NCBI RefSeq assembly: GCF_001295795.1
Contig: NZ_LJHY01000004.1
Span: 186,001 to 250,000, forward strand
Length of the DNA: 64,000 nt
Source: Novosphingobium sp. AAP83
GTDB lineage: Bacteria; Pseudomonadota; Alphaproteobacteria; Sphingomonadales; Sphingomonadaceae
Direction: 5' to 3'
The notes beneath the pieces were generated by a model. The model was not told the DNA's origin, searched no databases, and worked only from the letters and a program-made list of their open reading frames with translations. This document shows, piece after piece, positions 33,272-44,369 of this stretch; the first letter of the stretch is position 1; each line of letters starts with the position of its first letter. Both the position numbers and the translations under genes were made by a program.

Positions 33272-34012
33272 TTACTTTACCTTCTTCACCGTCTTCTTTT
33301 CAGGCGCGATGGAAATGCGCAAGGTTTCGCCGTTGTTGCCGGGGAAGCCCGTGAACATCGCTTCAACCAGATTGGGCACCACATAAGACAGGCGGTTCGA
33401 TTGCGAGGCTGCTTCGGCCTTGCCTTCGAACAGACGCTGGCCATCTGCGCGGCGATCAATCTTCAGATCGATGCCGCTGGTGTAAACCGTGACTACATCA
33501 ACGCCGCCGCCGCCCCAGCCGCCGCCACCGAAGAAGAACGGATCGTTCCAGCCCCAGCCCCAGCCACCGCCACCCCAGCCGCCAAAGCCTCTACGAAAGC
33601 CCGGGCCCCATCCCGGACCCCAGCCACCCCAGCCGCCCCAACCACCCCAGAAGGGATCGTTGAAGCCGGTTTGGCGGATACGGTCACGGCCCTGATCAAC
33701 GCCGTAATCAAAGCGCACGATCATATCGGCAACGTCGGCATTGGCGGGCGCATAGCCCAGCTTTTGCAGTTGCCCGCCGACAAGCGAGGCATATTGCGCA
33801 AATTCCAGGCCGCCTGCATCCTTGGGATCATCGGCGACAATCGCAAAGGTCTGTCCTTGCGGTGCCGGAAGCTGCCCTTGGAAACGCTGAACGTCAGCCT
33901 TGAACGGGGTGGTGCAGCCCGCCAGTGTGGCCAGCAATAGCGGCACTGCGGCAACGCCAACAAGCCGACGCCGACCGGTCGCCAAAAGCTTGCTGTGCAA
34001 TAGGGTTTTCAT
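33272..34012 (-). CDS. DUF4136 lipoprotein with Gly/Trp-rich insert
   Basis: A 246-residue exported lipoprotein: signal peptide with lipobox TLAGC (Cys33), then a DUF4136 beta domain (QTFAIVADDPKDAGGLEFAQ). An insert at residues 121-170 is made almost only of Gly, Trp, Phe and Pro in WGG/GWG units, and the C-terminal strand (LRISIAPEKKTVKKVK) is Lys-rich. DUF4136 proteins are envelope lipoproteins of unknown role. The low-complexity insert may vary in length between strains. Confidence 0.82.
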   Translation of the reverse strand: MKTLLHSKLLATGRRRLVGVAAVPLLLATLAGCTTPFKADVQRFQGQLPAPQGQTFAIVADDPKDAGGLEFAQYASLVGGQLQKLGYAPANADVADMIVRFDYGVDQGRDRIRQTGFNDPFWGGWGGWGGWGPGWGPGFRRGFGGWGGGGWGWGWNDPFFFGGGGWGGGGVDVVTVYTSGIDLKIDRRADGQRLFEGKAEAASQSNRLSYVVPNLVEAMFTGFPGNNGETLRISIAPEKKTVKKVK

Positions 34013-34169
34013 CGTTGCGACTCCTTACGTGCAGCCTACCACATCCTAATCGGACGTACGATCGCATAGCATGCCGTCTTTTTGGACGGGAGGTGCTGAA
34101 TGCACGTTGAATGGCTCCGGCAACATTATTTGCACGCGAGCCATGCTTTGCAACAATTCAGCTTGCGCC

Positions 34170-35189
34170 TCAGCCTCTTACGAGGCCCAACGCTTCATAA
34201 GTACGCGCCAGAGTGGGCGCAGCAAGATCACGCGCCTTGAACGCTCCCTTGGCTAAAATGGCATCCAGCGATTCACGGTCTTGCCGCAACTCGCGATAAC
34301 GCGCAGCCATCGGCGAAAGCTTTTCGACGAGCAGTTCGCCCAACGCAGGCTTAAACTGGCCAAAGCCCTTGCCTTCAAAATCAGTCAGCACGGAGGCCGG
34401 TGTCACCCCTGCCATCGCGGCATAGATGCCGACAAGGTTGTTCGCCTCGGGCCGTCCGGCCAAACCTTCGACTGTTGCGGGCAATGGTTCGGGATCGGTT
34501 TTGGCCTTCTTCACCTTCTGCATGATCGCATCGGCATCGTCGGTGAGGTTGATCCGGCTCATATCCGATGGATCAGACTTGCTCATTTTGGCGCTGCCAT
34601 CGCGCAAAGACATGATCCGGGCGGCTTCTGGCGGGATGATCGGTTCGGGCAGTGTGAACAGCGGCGCGTCTTCTGCGCAGAAATCGTTGTTGAACTTTTG
34701 CGCAATGTCGCGCGCCAGTTCCAGATGTTGCTTCTGGTCTTCGCCCACAGGCACGTGTGTTGCCTGATAGAGCAACACGTCAGCAGCTTGGAGCACCGGA
34801 TAAGTGAAAAGCGCTACAGAAGCACCCTCGCGGTTCTTGCCCGCCTTGTCCTTCCACTGCGTCATGCGGTTCAACCAGCCCATCCGCGCGGTGCCATTCA
34901 GCAACCACTGCAATTCGGCATGGGCGGGCACTTGCGCCTGATTGAACAGGATCGACTTATCCGGATCAATTCCGCAAGAAACCAGCGCTGCCACCATTTC
35001 ACGCGTGGCCGCGCCCAGTTCTGACGGCGTATGCGGCATTGAAATGGCGTGCAGATCGGCCAGGAAATAAAGGCACTGCCCGCCTTTGGCCGAATATTCA
35101 TCCTGCATGCGCACCCAGTTCCGGATCGCACCAAGGTAATTGCCGAGGTGGAGATTGCCCGTGGGCTGGATACCGGAAACGATGCGCAT
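34170..35189 (-). CDS. trpS: Tryptophanyl-tRNA synthetase
   Basis: A 339-residue class Ic synthetase. The HIGH-type motif is in [17 protein letters not shown] and the KMSKS loop in [30 protein letters not shown] is the conserved tRNA/ATP site. The start is ATG 35189, which gives the canonical [11 protein letters not shown] opening; upstream in-frame sequence lies within murJ and is not part of it. Twelve bases after the murJ stop, probably the same transcript. Confidence 0.95.
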   Translation of the reverse strand: MRIVSGIQPTGNLHLGNYLGAIRNWVRMQDEYSAKGGQCLYFLADLHAISMPHTPSELGAATREMVAALVSCGIDPDKSILFNQAQVPAHAELQWLLNGTARMGWLNRMTQWKDKAGKNREGASVALFTYPVLQAADVLLYQATHVPVGEDQKQHLELARDIAQKFNNDFCAEDAPLFTLPEPIIPPEAARIMSLRDGSAKMSKSDPSDMSRINLTDDADAIMQKVKKAKTDPEPLPATVEGLAGRPEANNLVGIYAAMAGVTPASVLTDFEGKGFGQFKPALGELLVEKLSPMAARYRELRQDRESLDAILAKGAFKARDLAAPTLARTYEALGLVRG

Positions 35190-35200
35190 CAAAGTGGCCT

Positions 35201-36772
35201 TCAATTGGCGCGGCGACGCCGCAGGAGAAGTTTGAGATCGTCCTTGGAGAATGCCCCCAGAATGACCGTGGCGAGCCCATAGACCACCGCTCCGGCGGTG
35301 ACCAGTGCAGCCATCGCCGCAATGCGGATCGTCCAGGTGCCATGAACATAGGGCAAGACCAGCCCCTGCCCCAGCCACAGCACACCGCCCATCGCCAGCG
35401 CCGCCAGTGCCAAACGCCAAACCCGGCGTTTCAGCCGCGCATCGGCGACAAAGTGCCCGCGCTTCACCAGCGTGCGATAGAGCAACCACACATTAACGGT
35501 TGAGGCTATCGCGGTGGCCAGCGGAGGCCCCATATGTTGCAGCGGCACGATCAACATCAGATTGCCGATCAGGTTCACCCCCATCGAGATCATGGCATAG
35601 CGGACCGGCGTTTTGGTGTCTTGCCGCGCATAGAAGCCCGGTGTCAGCATCTTTACCAGAATGTAGCTTGGCAAGCCGATCGAAAACGCCGCCAGCGCTT
35701 GCGCGGTATAATGCGTGTCGAGCGCGTCGAATTTGCCATAGCCGAACAGCGCCGCCGTAATCGGCTCACCGCACAGCACCAGCGCCATCGTGGCGGGAAG
35801 CGTTAGCAGCAGCGCCAGTTCCATGCCCCGGTTCTGCGTTTCCATCGCTGCGGCCTCTTCGCCCCCGCCTAACTGGCGCGAAATCGTTGGTAGCAGCACG
35901 GTGCCAAGGCCGATGCCGATTAGCCCCAGCGGCAACTGGTTTAGCCGGTCAGCCATATAAATATAGGTTACCGAGCCGTTGGCGAGCAACGAAGCCGCCA
36001 GCGCGGTTGAAACCACGAGATTGATCTGAACGGCACCCGCGCCCGCTGCAGCAGGGAGGATCAGCATCAACAAGCGCTTCACTTCCGGGGTCAAACGCGG
36101 ACGCCGCAGCCGCAAACGCACGCCATTACTGCGGCAAGCCCACGCCAGCCACGCCAGTTGCAAGGCACCCGAAACCGAAACGCCGATCGCCTGATTGCGC
36201 GCGGTTATCAGCGGATCATCGGAATGAAACCCCAGCAGTGCGGCGATCAGCGTCACGTTAAGCAGGATCGGCGCGGCGGCGTTGACCCAAAACTTGTTCA
36301 TCGAATTGAGGATGCCGCCAAACAGCGAAACCAGGCTGATCAGCATCAGATAAGGGATCGTCAACCGCGAGAGCTGAACGGCATAGGCAAACTGCTCGGC
36401 GCTTACCCCGTTAAACTTGCCGGAAAGCACGAAAGTGACTGGCCATGCGAACACTTCGAGCAGCACCGTCATCACGATCAGGACCGGTAGCAAAACCGCC
36501 AGCGCCGCTTCGGCAAAGTCCAGCCCGTCGCGCAATCCCTTGCCTTCGGGATCGGCCACCTTCTTATTGAACATCGGGATGAAGGCAGACGTAAACGCAC
36601 CTTCGGCAAACAACGCGCGAAACATGTTTGGCAGGCGGAATGCCACCAGAAACGCGTCAGAGGCAAAGCTTGCACCGACATAGCGCGCAAACAGGCTATC
36701 GCGCAAAAGTCCCAGAACGCGGCTGAGCAATGTCAGCCCGCCAATCGTGCCGGTCGCCTTCAGCAGATTCAT
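35201..36772 (-). CDS. murJ: Lipid II flippase
   Basis: A 523-residue MOP-superfamily membrane protein with about 14 helices that moves lipid II across the inner membrane. Recognisable is the start [20 protein letters not shown], then [22 protein letters not shown] with the functionally important Arg and acidic residues, and later SVNLIGNL-like repeats. Upstream of trpS; a dispersed repeat follows its 5' side before secB. Confidence 0.95.
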   Translation of the reverse strand: MNLLKATGTIGGLTLLSRVLGLLRDSLFARYVGASFASDAFLVAFRLPNMFRALFAEGAFTSAFIPMFNKKVADPEGKGLRDGLDFAEAALAVLLPVLIVMTVLLEVFAWPVTFVLSGKFNGVSAEQFAYAVQLSRLTIPYLMLISLVSLFGGILNSMNKFWVNAAAPILLNVTLIAALLGFHSDDPLITARNQAIGVSVSGALQLAWLAWACRSNGVRLRLRRPRLTPEVKRLLMLILPAAAGAGAVQINLVVSTALAASLLANGSVTYIYMADRLNQLPLGLIGIGLGTVLLPTISRQLGGGEEAAAMETQNRGMELALLLTLPATMALVLCGEPITAALFGYGKFDALDTHYTAQALAAFSIGLPSYILVKMLTPGFYARQDTKTPVRYAMISMGVNLIGNLMLIVPLQHMGPPLATAIASTVNVWLLYRTLVKRGHFVADARLKRRVWRLALAALAMGGVLWLGQGLVLPYVHGTWTIRIAAMAALVTAGAVVYGLATVILGAFSKDDLKLLLRRRRAN

Positions 36773-36799
36773 CGCGTAGCCCCTTCACTCAAAACCCGC

Positions 36800-36830
36800 C
36801 CGTACCGAGCCTGTCGAAGGCTATGCCCAT
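36800..36830. repeat. Short dispersed repeat unit
   Basis: In the 106-base gap between murJ and secB the stretch gtaccgagcctgtcgaaggc contains the gagcctgtcgaagg core widely seen between genes in sphingomonads. Only this one clear copy is visible in the window. Confidence 0.35.
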
Positions 36831-36878
36831 CGCATACCTTCATGCCCCGTCCGGGCGGGATTTCGAGAGATCCGGGAA

Positions 36879-37412
36879 TCAGGCGTTACCCGCAGGCACT
36901 GCCTCAGCCGTCGCTTGGGCCTGCGCCAGTTGCTGCAAGTATAAGCCGTTAAAATCGATCGGTTCCAGCATCATCGGCGGATAACCTGCATCGCGCACGG
37001 CATCGGCGATGATGCGGCGGGCAAACGGGAACAGGATGCGCGGACCTTCGGCAAACAGGAACGGATGCGCCTGCTCTTCGGCCACGTTGCGCATGCCGAT
37101 CAAGCCGCAGTAGGCCAGTTCGACGATGAACGCAGTGCCTTGCGGGCCCTTTGACGTCACGTTGATCTTCAGTTCGATCTCGTGAATTTCAGGCTGGATG
37201 ACGCGTGCCGAAATATTGAAGTCCACAGCCATCTCGGGAACGTCGGTCCACTGGTAGCTTTCAGGGGCATTCGGGTTCTCGACCGACAGGTCTTTCACAT
37301 ATTGCGAAATCAGGCCAATCGCCGGTGAGGTGTCTTCACCATTGGGAACCGGACCGCCGTGGCCCTGCTCGTCAAGGTTGAGATTCGAAATGATGTTGCC
37401 TTCGTCGGCCAT
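36879..37412 (-). CDS. secB: Protein-export chaperone SecB
   Basis: A 177-residue tetrameric chaperone that keeps preproteins unfolded for SecA. Family features are ISQYVKDLSVENPNAPESYQ, the long strand IHEIELKINVTSKGPQGTAF, HPFLFAEGPRILFPFARRII and YPPMMLEPIDFNGLY. The acidic N-terminus is typical of alphaproteobacteria. Divergent from the Tim44-like gene. Confidence 0.95.
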   Translation of the reverse strand: MADEGNIISNLNLDEQGHGGPVPNGEDTSPAIGLISQYVKDLSVENPNAPESYQWTDVPEMAVDFNISARVIQPEIHEIELKINVTSKGPQGTAFIVELAYCGLIGMRNVAEEQAHPFLFAEGPRILFPFARRIIADAVRDAGYPPMMLEPIDFNGLYLQQLAQAQATAEAVPAGNA

Positions 37413-37643
37413 GAGGACAGCTTTCTTGGTAGTTTTGGTCTTGGCCGCGCGCCTAGCACCACAGCAATCACGCGGCAATGCGCCATGTTTAAAGCCAGGC
37501 TGCGGCAACCGGTCCCAAATCCAGCCCGTTTCGTTTCGCCCTATGGGTCATGCACGCGTTGTTCATTTGTAATCCGTACCTATTTAAGGCAGATTGAAAC
37601 GATGCCGGACACGCTTTGTGCAGGTTTGGTCAGTTCGGGAAAA

Positions 37644-38345
37644 ATGTGCGTGATTGTTCAGATTGTTATCCTGGCGATGATTGCAGCCTTTCTGGGCCTG
37701 CGTCTTTACTCCGTACTCGGCCGCCGGCCCGAGCGTGACGAAGAGCCTGCGCGCCGCCGAATCGAACAGCACGATCCGTCGGCACAAAACCGCACTGCTG
37801 CGCAACAAGCCGCAGCGCCGCGTCTTGTCGAAGGCGGTGCAAACGGAAGCCGCGCGCGTGAAAACGCCGCGCCGGAACCCAACACCTTGGATAATCGCGC
37901 AGAAATCGGTGTGCGCGCGATCATCGCGGCAGACCGCCGGTTTGATCTTGCCCAGTTCCTTGCCGGTTCCAAAGGGGCCTATCGCATGGTGCTTGAAGCA
38001 TTCTGGCGTGCCGACAAGGATGATCTAAACCAGCTTTGTGACGCTGATGTGTACGAGGGTTTCGCGTCGGCCATCGATGCCCGCGTCGAAGCGGGTGAAA
38101 CTGTTGAAGCACGCCTTATCCGTATCGAAGAGGCTCGCATCATTGCCGCAACACTGGATGGCACAATCGCGCGAATCACCGTCCGCTTTTTGGCAGATAT
38201 CGCTTCGATCACCCGTGATTCGGACGGTCAGGTCATTGCCGGCACACTTGACGATGCGATTGAGGCGCGTGACGTGTGGACATTCCGCCGCGATCTTATG
38301 TCAAGCGATGCTGATTGGCTGCTGGACGAAACTGACGAAGCCTGA
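37644..38345 (+). CDS. Tim44/TimA-like membrane-anchored adaptor
   Basis: A 233-residue protein with one N-terminal transmembrane helix (VIVQIVILAMIAAFLGLRLY), a disordered acidic/basic linker (about 30-90) and a C-terminal Tim44-like domain (KGAYRMVLEAFWRADKDDLN, then ARITVRFLADIASITRD). Bacterial homologues are linked to membrane-protein handling. ATG 37602 would add 14 residues before the helix; 37644 is preferred since the helix then starts the protein. It leads the Tim44-mltA-smr run, an arrangement conserved opposite secB in alphaproteobacteria. Confidence 0.85.
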   Translation: MCVIVQIVILAMIAAFLGLRLYSVLGRRPERDEEPARRRIEQHDPSAQNRTAAQQAAAPRLVEGGANGSRARENAAPEPNTLDNRAEIGVRAIIAADRRFDLAQFLAGSKGAYRMVLEAFWRADKDDLNQLCDADVYEGFASAIDARVEAGETVEARLIRIEEARIIAATLDGTIARITVRFLADIASITRDSDGQVIAGTLDDAIEARDVWTFRRDLMSSDADWLLDETDEA

Positions 38346-38399
38346 GTCGGAGTGATGTTGGGGGAAGGCGCTGCCGGATACACCCGGCATGAAAACGCA

Positions 38400-39599
38400 A
38401 TGCTGCGCCTTTCCCTCCTGCTCGCTGTAGCGCTTCTTGGCGGTTGCATCCGGCTGGTTCCGCAAACAACCCGCCCGGCAACGGTCGTCACAAAGCCTGC
38501 AATTACAAAACCTGCCGTCACAGGGGCAACTGCTGCTCTCACCGGGATCACCAACGGACCGATGCCAGCGGGCCTTGGTTTTAAGGCTGAAAACACCGCC
38601 GCCGCACTGGGCACCTTCGTGCAATCTTGCGGCAGGCTTACCAAACGCGCGGACTCTTCAGGCCTTACTAGGCCAGAAGACTGGTCGTCCGCTTGTGCCG
38701 CGGCCCGATCATGGCCTTCCGGCGATGCGACACGATTTTTCTCGACCTACTTTGAAACCGCTGAAGTCGGTGACGGCAATGCGTTCGTTACCGGCTACTT
38801 CGAACCTGAAATTGCCGGCGTCCGGCAACGCCAGCCAGGTTTCGATGTCCCGATCTATAAACTTCCCCCCGACCTCGTTCGTGCAAAGAAGGGGGATGCG
38901 CAGCCTTTGCCTGATGGCCGCATGCCGCTGGGGCGCTATGATGATGCAGGTGTGTTCACGCAGTATTTTGATCGTGCCCAGATCGATAGCGGGGCACTGA
39001 CGGGCAAAGGCCTTGAGATTGGCTGGGCGGCCGATCCTGTCGAAGTGTTCTTTCTGCAAATCCAGGGCTCTGGTCGTCTGCGCGCGCCCGATGGTAGTGT
39101 GATCCGCATCGGCTTTGCCGGGCAAAACGGTCAGGCGTATGTGGGCATTGGCTCGGTGATGCGTGAGCGCGGGCTGATCGGCAGCGCGCCTGGCCAGTAT
39201 TCGGGATCAATGCAGGGCATCCAGCAGTATTTGCGCGATTTCCCCGCCGAGGGCCGCGCTTTGATGCGCATGAACCGCAGCTATGTGTTCTTTCGCGAGC
39301 TGGTCGGCGCTGGGCCGATCGGAGCGCTGAGCGTACCTATCGTTGGCCGCTCTACTGTCGCGGTTGACCCTGCCTATGTCCCGCTGGGCGCACCGGTGTG
39401 GTTGCAGCTTGATCTCAAGGATGCCAGCGGCTTGTGGGTGGCACAAGATACCGGCGGGGCCATTCGGGGTGCCAACCGCTTTGATACGTTCTGGGGCGCG
39501 GGAGCCGAGGCGCGCGAGATTGCTGGCGGGATGAGCGCGCGGGGACGGGCCGTGATCCTCCTGCCCAAGGGTACGCTGGCGCGTCTGGGCCAGCGCTGA
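38400..39599 (+). CDS. mltA: Membrane-bound lytic murein transglycosylase A
   Basis: A 399-residue outer-membrane lipoprotein that cleaves peptidoglycan to 1,6-anhydro products. Lipobox LLGGC follows a short signal peptide. The MltA domain contains ATRFFSTYFETAEVGDGNAF and VTGYFEPEI; the C-terminal 3D domain has VAQDTGGAIRGANRFDTFWG, with the conserved Asp residues. ATG 38400 gives a proper signal; an ATG at 38355 would lengthen the n-region. The stop overlaps the smr start by one base. Confidence 0.93.
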   Translation: MLRLSLLLAVALLGGCIRLVPQTTRPATVVTKPAITKPAVTGATAALTGITNGPMPAGLGFKAENTAAALGTFVQSCGRLTKRADSSGLTRPEDWSSACAAARSWPSGDATRFFSTYFETAEVGDGNAFVTGYFEPEIAGVRQRQPGFDVPIYKLPPDLVRAKKGDAQPLPDGRMPLGRYDDAGVFTQYFDRAQIDSGALTGKGLEIGWAADPVEVFFLQIQGSGRLRAPDGSVIRIGFAGQNGQAYVGIGSVMRERGLIGSAPGQYSGSMQGIQQYLRDFPAEGRALMRMNRSYVFFRELVGAGPIGALSVPIVGRSTVAVDPAYVPLGAPVWLQLDLKDASGLWVAQDTGGAIRGANRFDTFWGAGAEAREIAGGMSARGRAVILLPKGTLARLGQR

Positions 39600-40165
39600 T
39601 GCGCGCGCCGCGTGGCCTCTCGCCCGATGAGGCAGCGCTGTGGGAACGCGTCGCGGCGACCGTCGTCCCGCTCAATCCGGTGCGCAAGGCCAAGCCGGTG
39701 CTGGCCGAACCGGCGGTTGTCCAAGCGCCAGCCAGACCCAAACCGATCAAAGGCCGCGTACCAGCGCCCCTGCCCGCGCCGCCCCTGCCATCACCGGTTG
39801 CGCGGCCGCTGCAAAGCCACGGGCTGGATGCATCTTGGGATCGCAAGCTGGCGCGCGGGGCGATTGTGCCTGATGTGACCATCGATCTGCACGGCATGAA
39901 CCTTGATGCCGCGCATGGCCGCCTGAATGGCGGGATCGCGCAGGCCTTGGCGATGGGTTCGCGGGTGATCCTGCTGATCGCCGGCAAGCCGCGTCCGCAT
40001 GATGAACGCGATGCGCGCGGATCGCAGCGCGGGGTGATCCGTGCCAAACTGCTCGACTGGCTGGCCCATAGCCCCCACGCCCGCAACATCGCCGCCGTCC
40101 GCCCGGCACAGCCGCGCCATGGCGGATCGGGCGCGGTCTATATCGTGCTCAGGAAAGCGCGCTGA
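39599..40165 (+). CDS. Smr/MutS2-C-type domain protein
   Basis: A 188-residue protein with a Pro/Ala-rich N-terminal half and a C-terminal Smr domain (about 98-185). This has the DLHGMNLDAAHGRL motif, the LLIAGKP strand followed by a basic loop, and GSGAVYIVLRK at the end. Smr domains act as nicking nucleases or RNA-binding modules; the specific substrate is unknown. It is translationally coupled to mltA and converges on dapE, overlapping it by 17 bases. Confidence 0.9.
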   Translation: MRAPRGLSPDEAALWERVAATVVPLNPVRKAKPVLAEPAVVQAPARPKPIKGRVPAPLPAPPLPSPVARPLQSHGLDASWDRKLARGAIVPDVTIDLHGMNLDAAHGRLNGGIAQALAMGSRVILLIAGKPRPHDERDARGSQRGVIRAKLLDWLAHSPHARNIAAVRPAQPRHGGSGAVYIVLRKAR

Positions 40166-41270
40166 TCGCGATCCGCGTGTAAATCCTTTGCAGAACGCGC
40201 AAATCTTCCACCGCAACCGCCTCGTCGGTCTTGTGCATCGTGGCGTTGCACAGGCCGAATTCGACGACCGGGCAAACCGCACGCAGGAACCGCGCGTCTG
40301 ATGTGCCGCCGCTGGTCGATAGCTCGGGATCAAGGCCGGTTTCGGCTTTCACCGCATCGGCAATAATCGTCGAGAACGCACCGGGCAGGGTGATGAAGCT
40401 TTCGCCCGAGATCACCGCGCGGACTTCGCCCTTGTGGCGGCGGGCGATCTCTTCGACGATGGCGACGAGCGTTGCACCCGAATGCCGGTCGTTGAAGCGG
40501 ATCGAAATGCGCGCGCGGGCTTCGGCGGGGATCACATTGGTGGCCTTGTTGCCCACCTCAAGGTCGGTCACCTCAAGGTTGGAAGGCTGGAACCAATCGG
40601 TCCCGCCATCGAGCACCAGCGCATCGAGTTCCGCCAGCAGCGCGATCAGGCGCGGGATCGGGTTATCGGCAAGGTGCGGGTAGGCGACATGGCCTTGCGC
40701 GCCCATGCAGGTGATCCACATGTTGACCGAACCGCGCCGCCCGATCTTGACCATATCGCCTAGCCGGTGAACCGAAGTCGGCTCGCCAACAAGACACAGG
40801 TCCGGCTCTGCCTGCAATTCGCGGATCAGTTCGATCAGGGGCACGGTGCCGAAACGCGCGGGGCCTTCTTCGTCGCCGGTGATGATGAAGCTGAGCGTGC
40901 CTGCCTCTGCCGGAATATCGGCAACCGCCGCGACCATCGAGGCGATTGAGCCCTTCATATCGACCGCGCCGCGCCCGTAGAGCAGTTCGCCGCGCCGCTC
41001 GGCCTTGAACGGGCCGGACGTCCAGCCTTCACCCGGCGGGACCACATCGAGGTGACCGGCAAAGGCGAAGTGGCGCGAACCTGCAGGGCCTTGGCGGATG
41101 GCGAACAGGTTTTCGACCGGACCATCGGGCGCTTCGCCCGCAACGAAGCGATGGATCGCAAAGCCCAGCGGTTCGAGCATGGCGGCAAGGCAATCGAACA
41201 CCGCGCCGGTGGCAGGCGTCACGCTTTCGCAATCGATCAGACGTTCGGCAAGGACGACGGGATCAAGCAT
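40149..41270 (-). CDS. dapE: Succinyl-diaminopimelate desuccinylase
   Basis: A 373-residue M20A dinuclear-zinc hydrolase in lysine/meso-diaminopimelate synthesis. Metal and catalytic motifs are FAGHLDVVPPGEGW, YGRGAVDMKGSIASMVAA and ITGDEEGPA (catalytic Glu pair). Later come TSGGTSDARFL and VVEFGLCNATMHKTDE (zinc His). The start overlaps the GST stop by one base, so they form a small operon. Confidence 0.93.
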   Translation of the reverse strand: MLDPVVLAERLIDCESVTPATGAVFDCLAAMLEPLGFAIHRFVAGEAPDGPVENLFAIRQGPAGSRHFAFAGHLDVVPPGEGWTSGPFKAERRGELLYGRGAVDMKGSIASMVAAVADIPAEAGTLSFIITGDEEGPARFGTVPLIELIRELQAEPDLCLVGEPTSVHRLGDMVKIGRRGSVNMWITCMGAQGHVAYPHLADNPIPRLIALLAELDALVLDGGTDWFQPSNLEVTDLEVGNKATNVIPAEARARISIRFNDRHSGATLVAIVEEIARRHKGEVRAVISGESFITLPGAFSTIIADAVKAETGLDPELSTSGGTSDARFLRAVCPVVEFGLCNATMHKTDEAVAVEDLRVLQRIYTRIAISALS

Positions 41271-41932
41271 CAGGCGGCAACCTCTTCGAATTGTTCAATT
41301 ACCCAGTCTTCGGCCATCGCCGCATTGACCCACGCCTGCATCCAGTCATGGCTCCACACCGCGTCAATATAGGCCTGTGCAAAGCCGGGCACGGTGACGC
41401 CGTAGGTGATGAACCGCGCAACGACAGGCGCGTAGACGATGTCTGCCGCGCCGAACGCGCCGAACAGGAACGGGCCGCCATCGCCGAAGCGCGCGCGGGC
41501 TTCGGCCCAGAGGCCAAGGATGCGGACGATATCGGCACGCACCTGCGGGGCGACCTCGAACCCTGCCACGCGATTGCGGATGTTCATCGGCATGGCACTG
41601 CGCAGTGCGAGGTAGCCTGAATGCATTTCGGCGACCATCGAGCGCGCCATGGCGCGGGCGGCTTCGTCCTTGGGCCAGAAGCGGTCCCGCCCCACTTTGT
41701 CGGCAAGGTGATCGAGGATGGCGAGGCTGTCCCACACCACCGTTTCGCCATCCCACAGGATCGGCACTTTGCCGCCGGACGGGGCGAGGCTCTCGCTGCT
41801 GCGCGCATCGTCCCAACCCTTGCCATAGAGCGAGACGACGACTTCATCGAAGGCAAGGCCCGATTGCTTGGCGGCCAGCCAGCCGCGCAAGGACCAGCTT
41901 GAGTAGTTTTTGTTGCCGATGATCAGCTTCAT
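41270..41932 (-). CDS. Glutathione S-transferase family protein
   Basis: A 220-residue GST. The N-terminal thioredoxin-fold domain starts KLIIGNKNYSSWSLRGWL, where Ser is the likely glutathione-activating residue, with the glutathione-binding KVPILWDGETVVWDSLAI (cis-Pro, Asp-Ser). The helical C-terminal domain covers about 85-215. This is the class sometimes called GstB/YfcF-like. The substrate is unknown. ATG 41932 is chosen over an upstream start. Confidence 0.88.
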   Translation of the reverse strand: MKLIIGNKNYSSWSLRGWLAAKQSGLAFDEVVVSLYGKGWDDARSSESLAPSGGKVPILWDGETVVWDSLAILDHLADKVGRDRFWPKDEAARAMARSMVAEMHSGYLALRSAMPMNIRNRVAGFEVAPQVRADIVRILGLWAEARARFGDGGPFLFGAFGAADIVYAPVVARFITYGVTVPGFAQAYIDAVWSHDWMQAWVNAAMAEDWVIEQFEEVAA

Positions 41933-42271
41933 CGTGATTACCCCATGCCGTTTCGACGCCATTTCGACGCCGCCTAGCCGTTCAGGTTCACAGTGTCGAG
42001 GCTGAACAGGTTTACACAGTTTACACTGTTCAGAGAGAGAAATGCGAGCCCCCGGGAACGGGCCGGGCGGTCATTGCAAATGGTGCGGTTTTCAGGGCTT
42101 TCCATGCGGTTTTGGTGGCGCTGGTCGTGCCTTGTAGGACAGCGCAGATACTTCCGATTTGGCCGGATGTTGGATTTCGGAAGCAGGATTTCACGCGAAA
42201 AGAGGCCGGGAGAACGCGATGGTCCCCCCGGCCCCTTTTCGTGTTTCAGATGCGTTTGAGCCTGTGCGCGA
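41933..42271. other. Intergenic region between frmA and the GST gene, with inverted repeat
   Basis: About 340 bases without a gene. The notable structure is ctgaacag (42002-42009) and ctgttcag (42026-42033), perfect 8-base inverted arms. They enclose a 9-base direct repeat gtttacaca/gtttacact (42010-42027). It lies about 70 bases upstream of the GST start and may be an operator for the GST-dapE unit. Nothing else is recognised. Confidence 0.45.
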
Positions 42272-43384
<1,113 letters not shown>

Positions 43385-43420
43385 CTGGTTGTCTCCCTGA
43401 AACGTAAGTGTGGCGATAGC

Positions 43421-43454
43421 ATAATTGCAATGGAACTGATAAATTGCCCATTAT
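43421..43454. promoter_or_regulatory. Inverted repeat in the frmA/LysR divergent promoter
   Basis: ataattgcaat (43421-43431) faces attgcccattat (43443-43454) in the 97 bases between frmA and the LysR gene. Such an AT-rich dyad is the expected form of a LysR recognition and activation site. Inference from position and symmetry. Confidence 0.45.
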
Positions 43455-43481
43455 GATAAACACTGTTGCAAGACGAGAACA

Positions 43482-44369
43482 ATGAGCAGCCGCTGGGATG
43501 GATTTGATGAAGTGGTTGCGGTGGCCGATACCGGCACCTTTGTCAGCGCGGCCAAGCGGTTGGGTACATCGACATCGCACGTGAGCCGCGCGGTGGCCCG
43601 GCTGGAGCAAAGCCTTGGCGCGCAGTTCTTTCACCGCACCACCCGCGCGGTCAGCCTGACCGATACCGGACGCACGCTGGTAGACCAGTTCCGCCGCCTG
43701 ATTGCCGAGCGTGACGAGGCCATCGCGATGCTCGATCTGCAAGGCGAGCCGCAAGGGCAATTGCGCATCACCTGCCCCACCGCGCTGGGCGAGCGGTTCA
43801 TCGCGCCCATTGTGCGCGGCTATGTGCAGCAATACCCGAAGCTTTCGGTCGATCTGGATCTGACCAACCGCGTGGTCGAATTGGTATCGGAAGGGTTCGA
43901 TCTGGCCATCCGCACCGGTAGCTTGCCCGATAGCCGCCTGATCCGCACGCAAGTGGCCATGCGCGGTATCATAACCTGCGCCGCGCCCGCTTATCTCGCA
44001 AAGCGCGGCGTGCCGCAGTCAGCCGATGATCTGGAGCAGCACGAATGCTTGCTGGCCACGTCTGACATGTGGCGCTTTGGCATAGATGGCGAACCGCGCA
44101 CATTGCGCCCGCGCGGACGCTGGCGCTGCAACAGCGGGGCAGCCGTGCTTGAAGCGACGCTGGCGGGCATAGGCCTGTGCCAATTGCCTGCGTTCTATGT
44201 GAACCGGGCCATTGCCGAGGGCCAGCTTGTCGAGGTTCTGCAAGCGCATCGGCCTGATGATGACCCGATCTGGGCGGTCTATCCGCAACGCCGCCATTTG
44301 CTGCCCAAAGTGCAGCGGTTGATCGATGTGCTGCGACGGGATTTGCCGTCTGCTTTGTTGCTGCACTGA
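43482..44369 (+). CDS. LysR-family transcriptional regulator (next to frmA)
   Basis: A 295-residue regulator. The N-terminal winged helix-turn-helix (residues 5-65) has FVSAAKRLGTSTSHVSRAVA and FHRTTRAVSLTDTGR; the C-terminal effector domain starts about residue 90 (GQLRITCPTALGERFIAPIV). By position it likely regulates the divergent frmA, in response to formaldehyde or a glutathione adduct, which is inference. The subgroup with TRAVSLTDTG often governs detoxifying oxidoreductases. Confidence 0.9.
   Translation: MSSRWDGFDEVVAVADTGTFVSAAKRLGTSTSHVSRAVARLEQSLGAQFFHRTTRAVSLTDTGRTLVDQFRRLIAERDEAIAMLDLQGEPQGQLRITCPTALGERFIAPIVRGYVQQYPKLSVDLDLTNRVVELVSEGFDLAIRTGSLPDSRLIRTQVAMRGIITCAAPAYLAKRGVPQSADDLEQHECLLATSDMWRFGIDGEPRTLRPRGRWRCNSGAAVLEATLAGIGLCQLPAFYVNRAIAEGQLVEVLQAHRPDDDPIWAVYPQRRHLLPKVQRLIDVLRRDLPSALLLH

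Noticed and set aside
33401..33940. A 179-codon plus-strand ORF
   Set aside because: Complement of the DUF4136 lipoprotein; Ala/Pro/Thr-rich artefact of the Gly/Trp insert.
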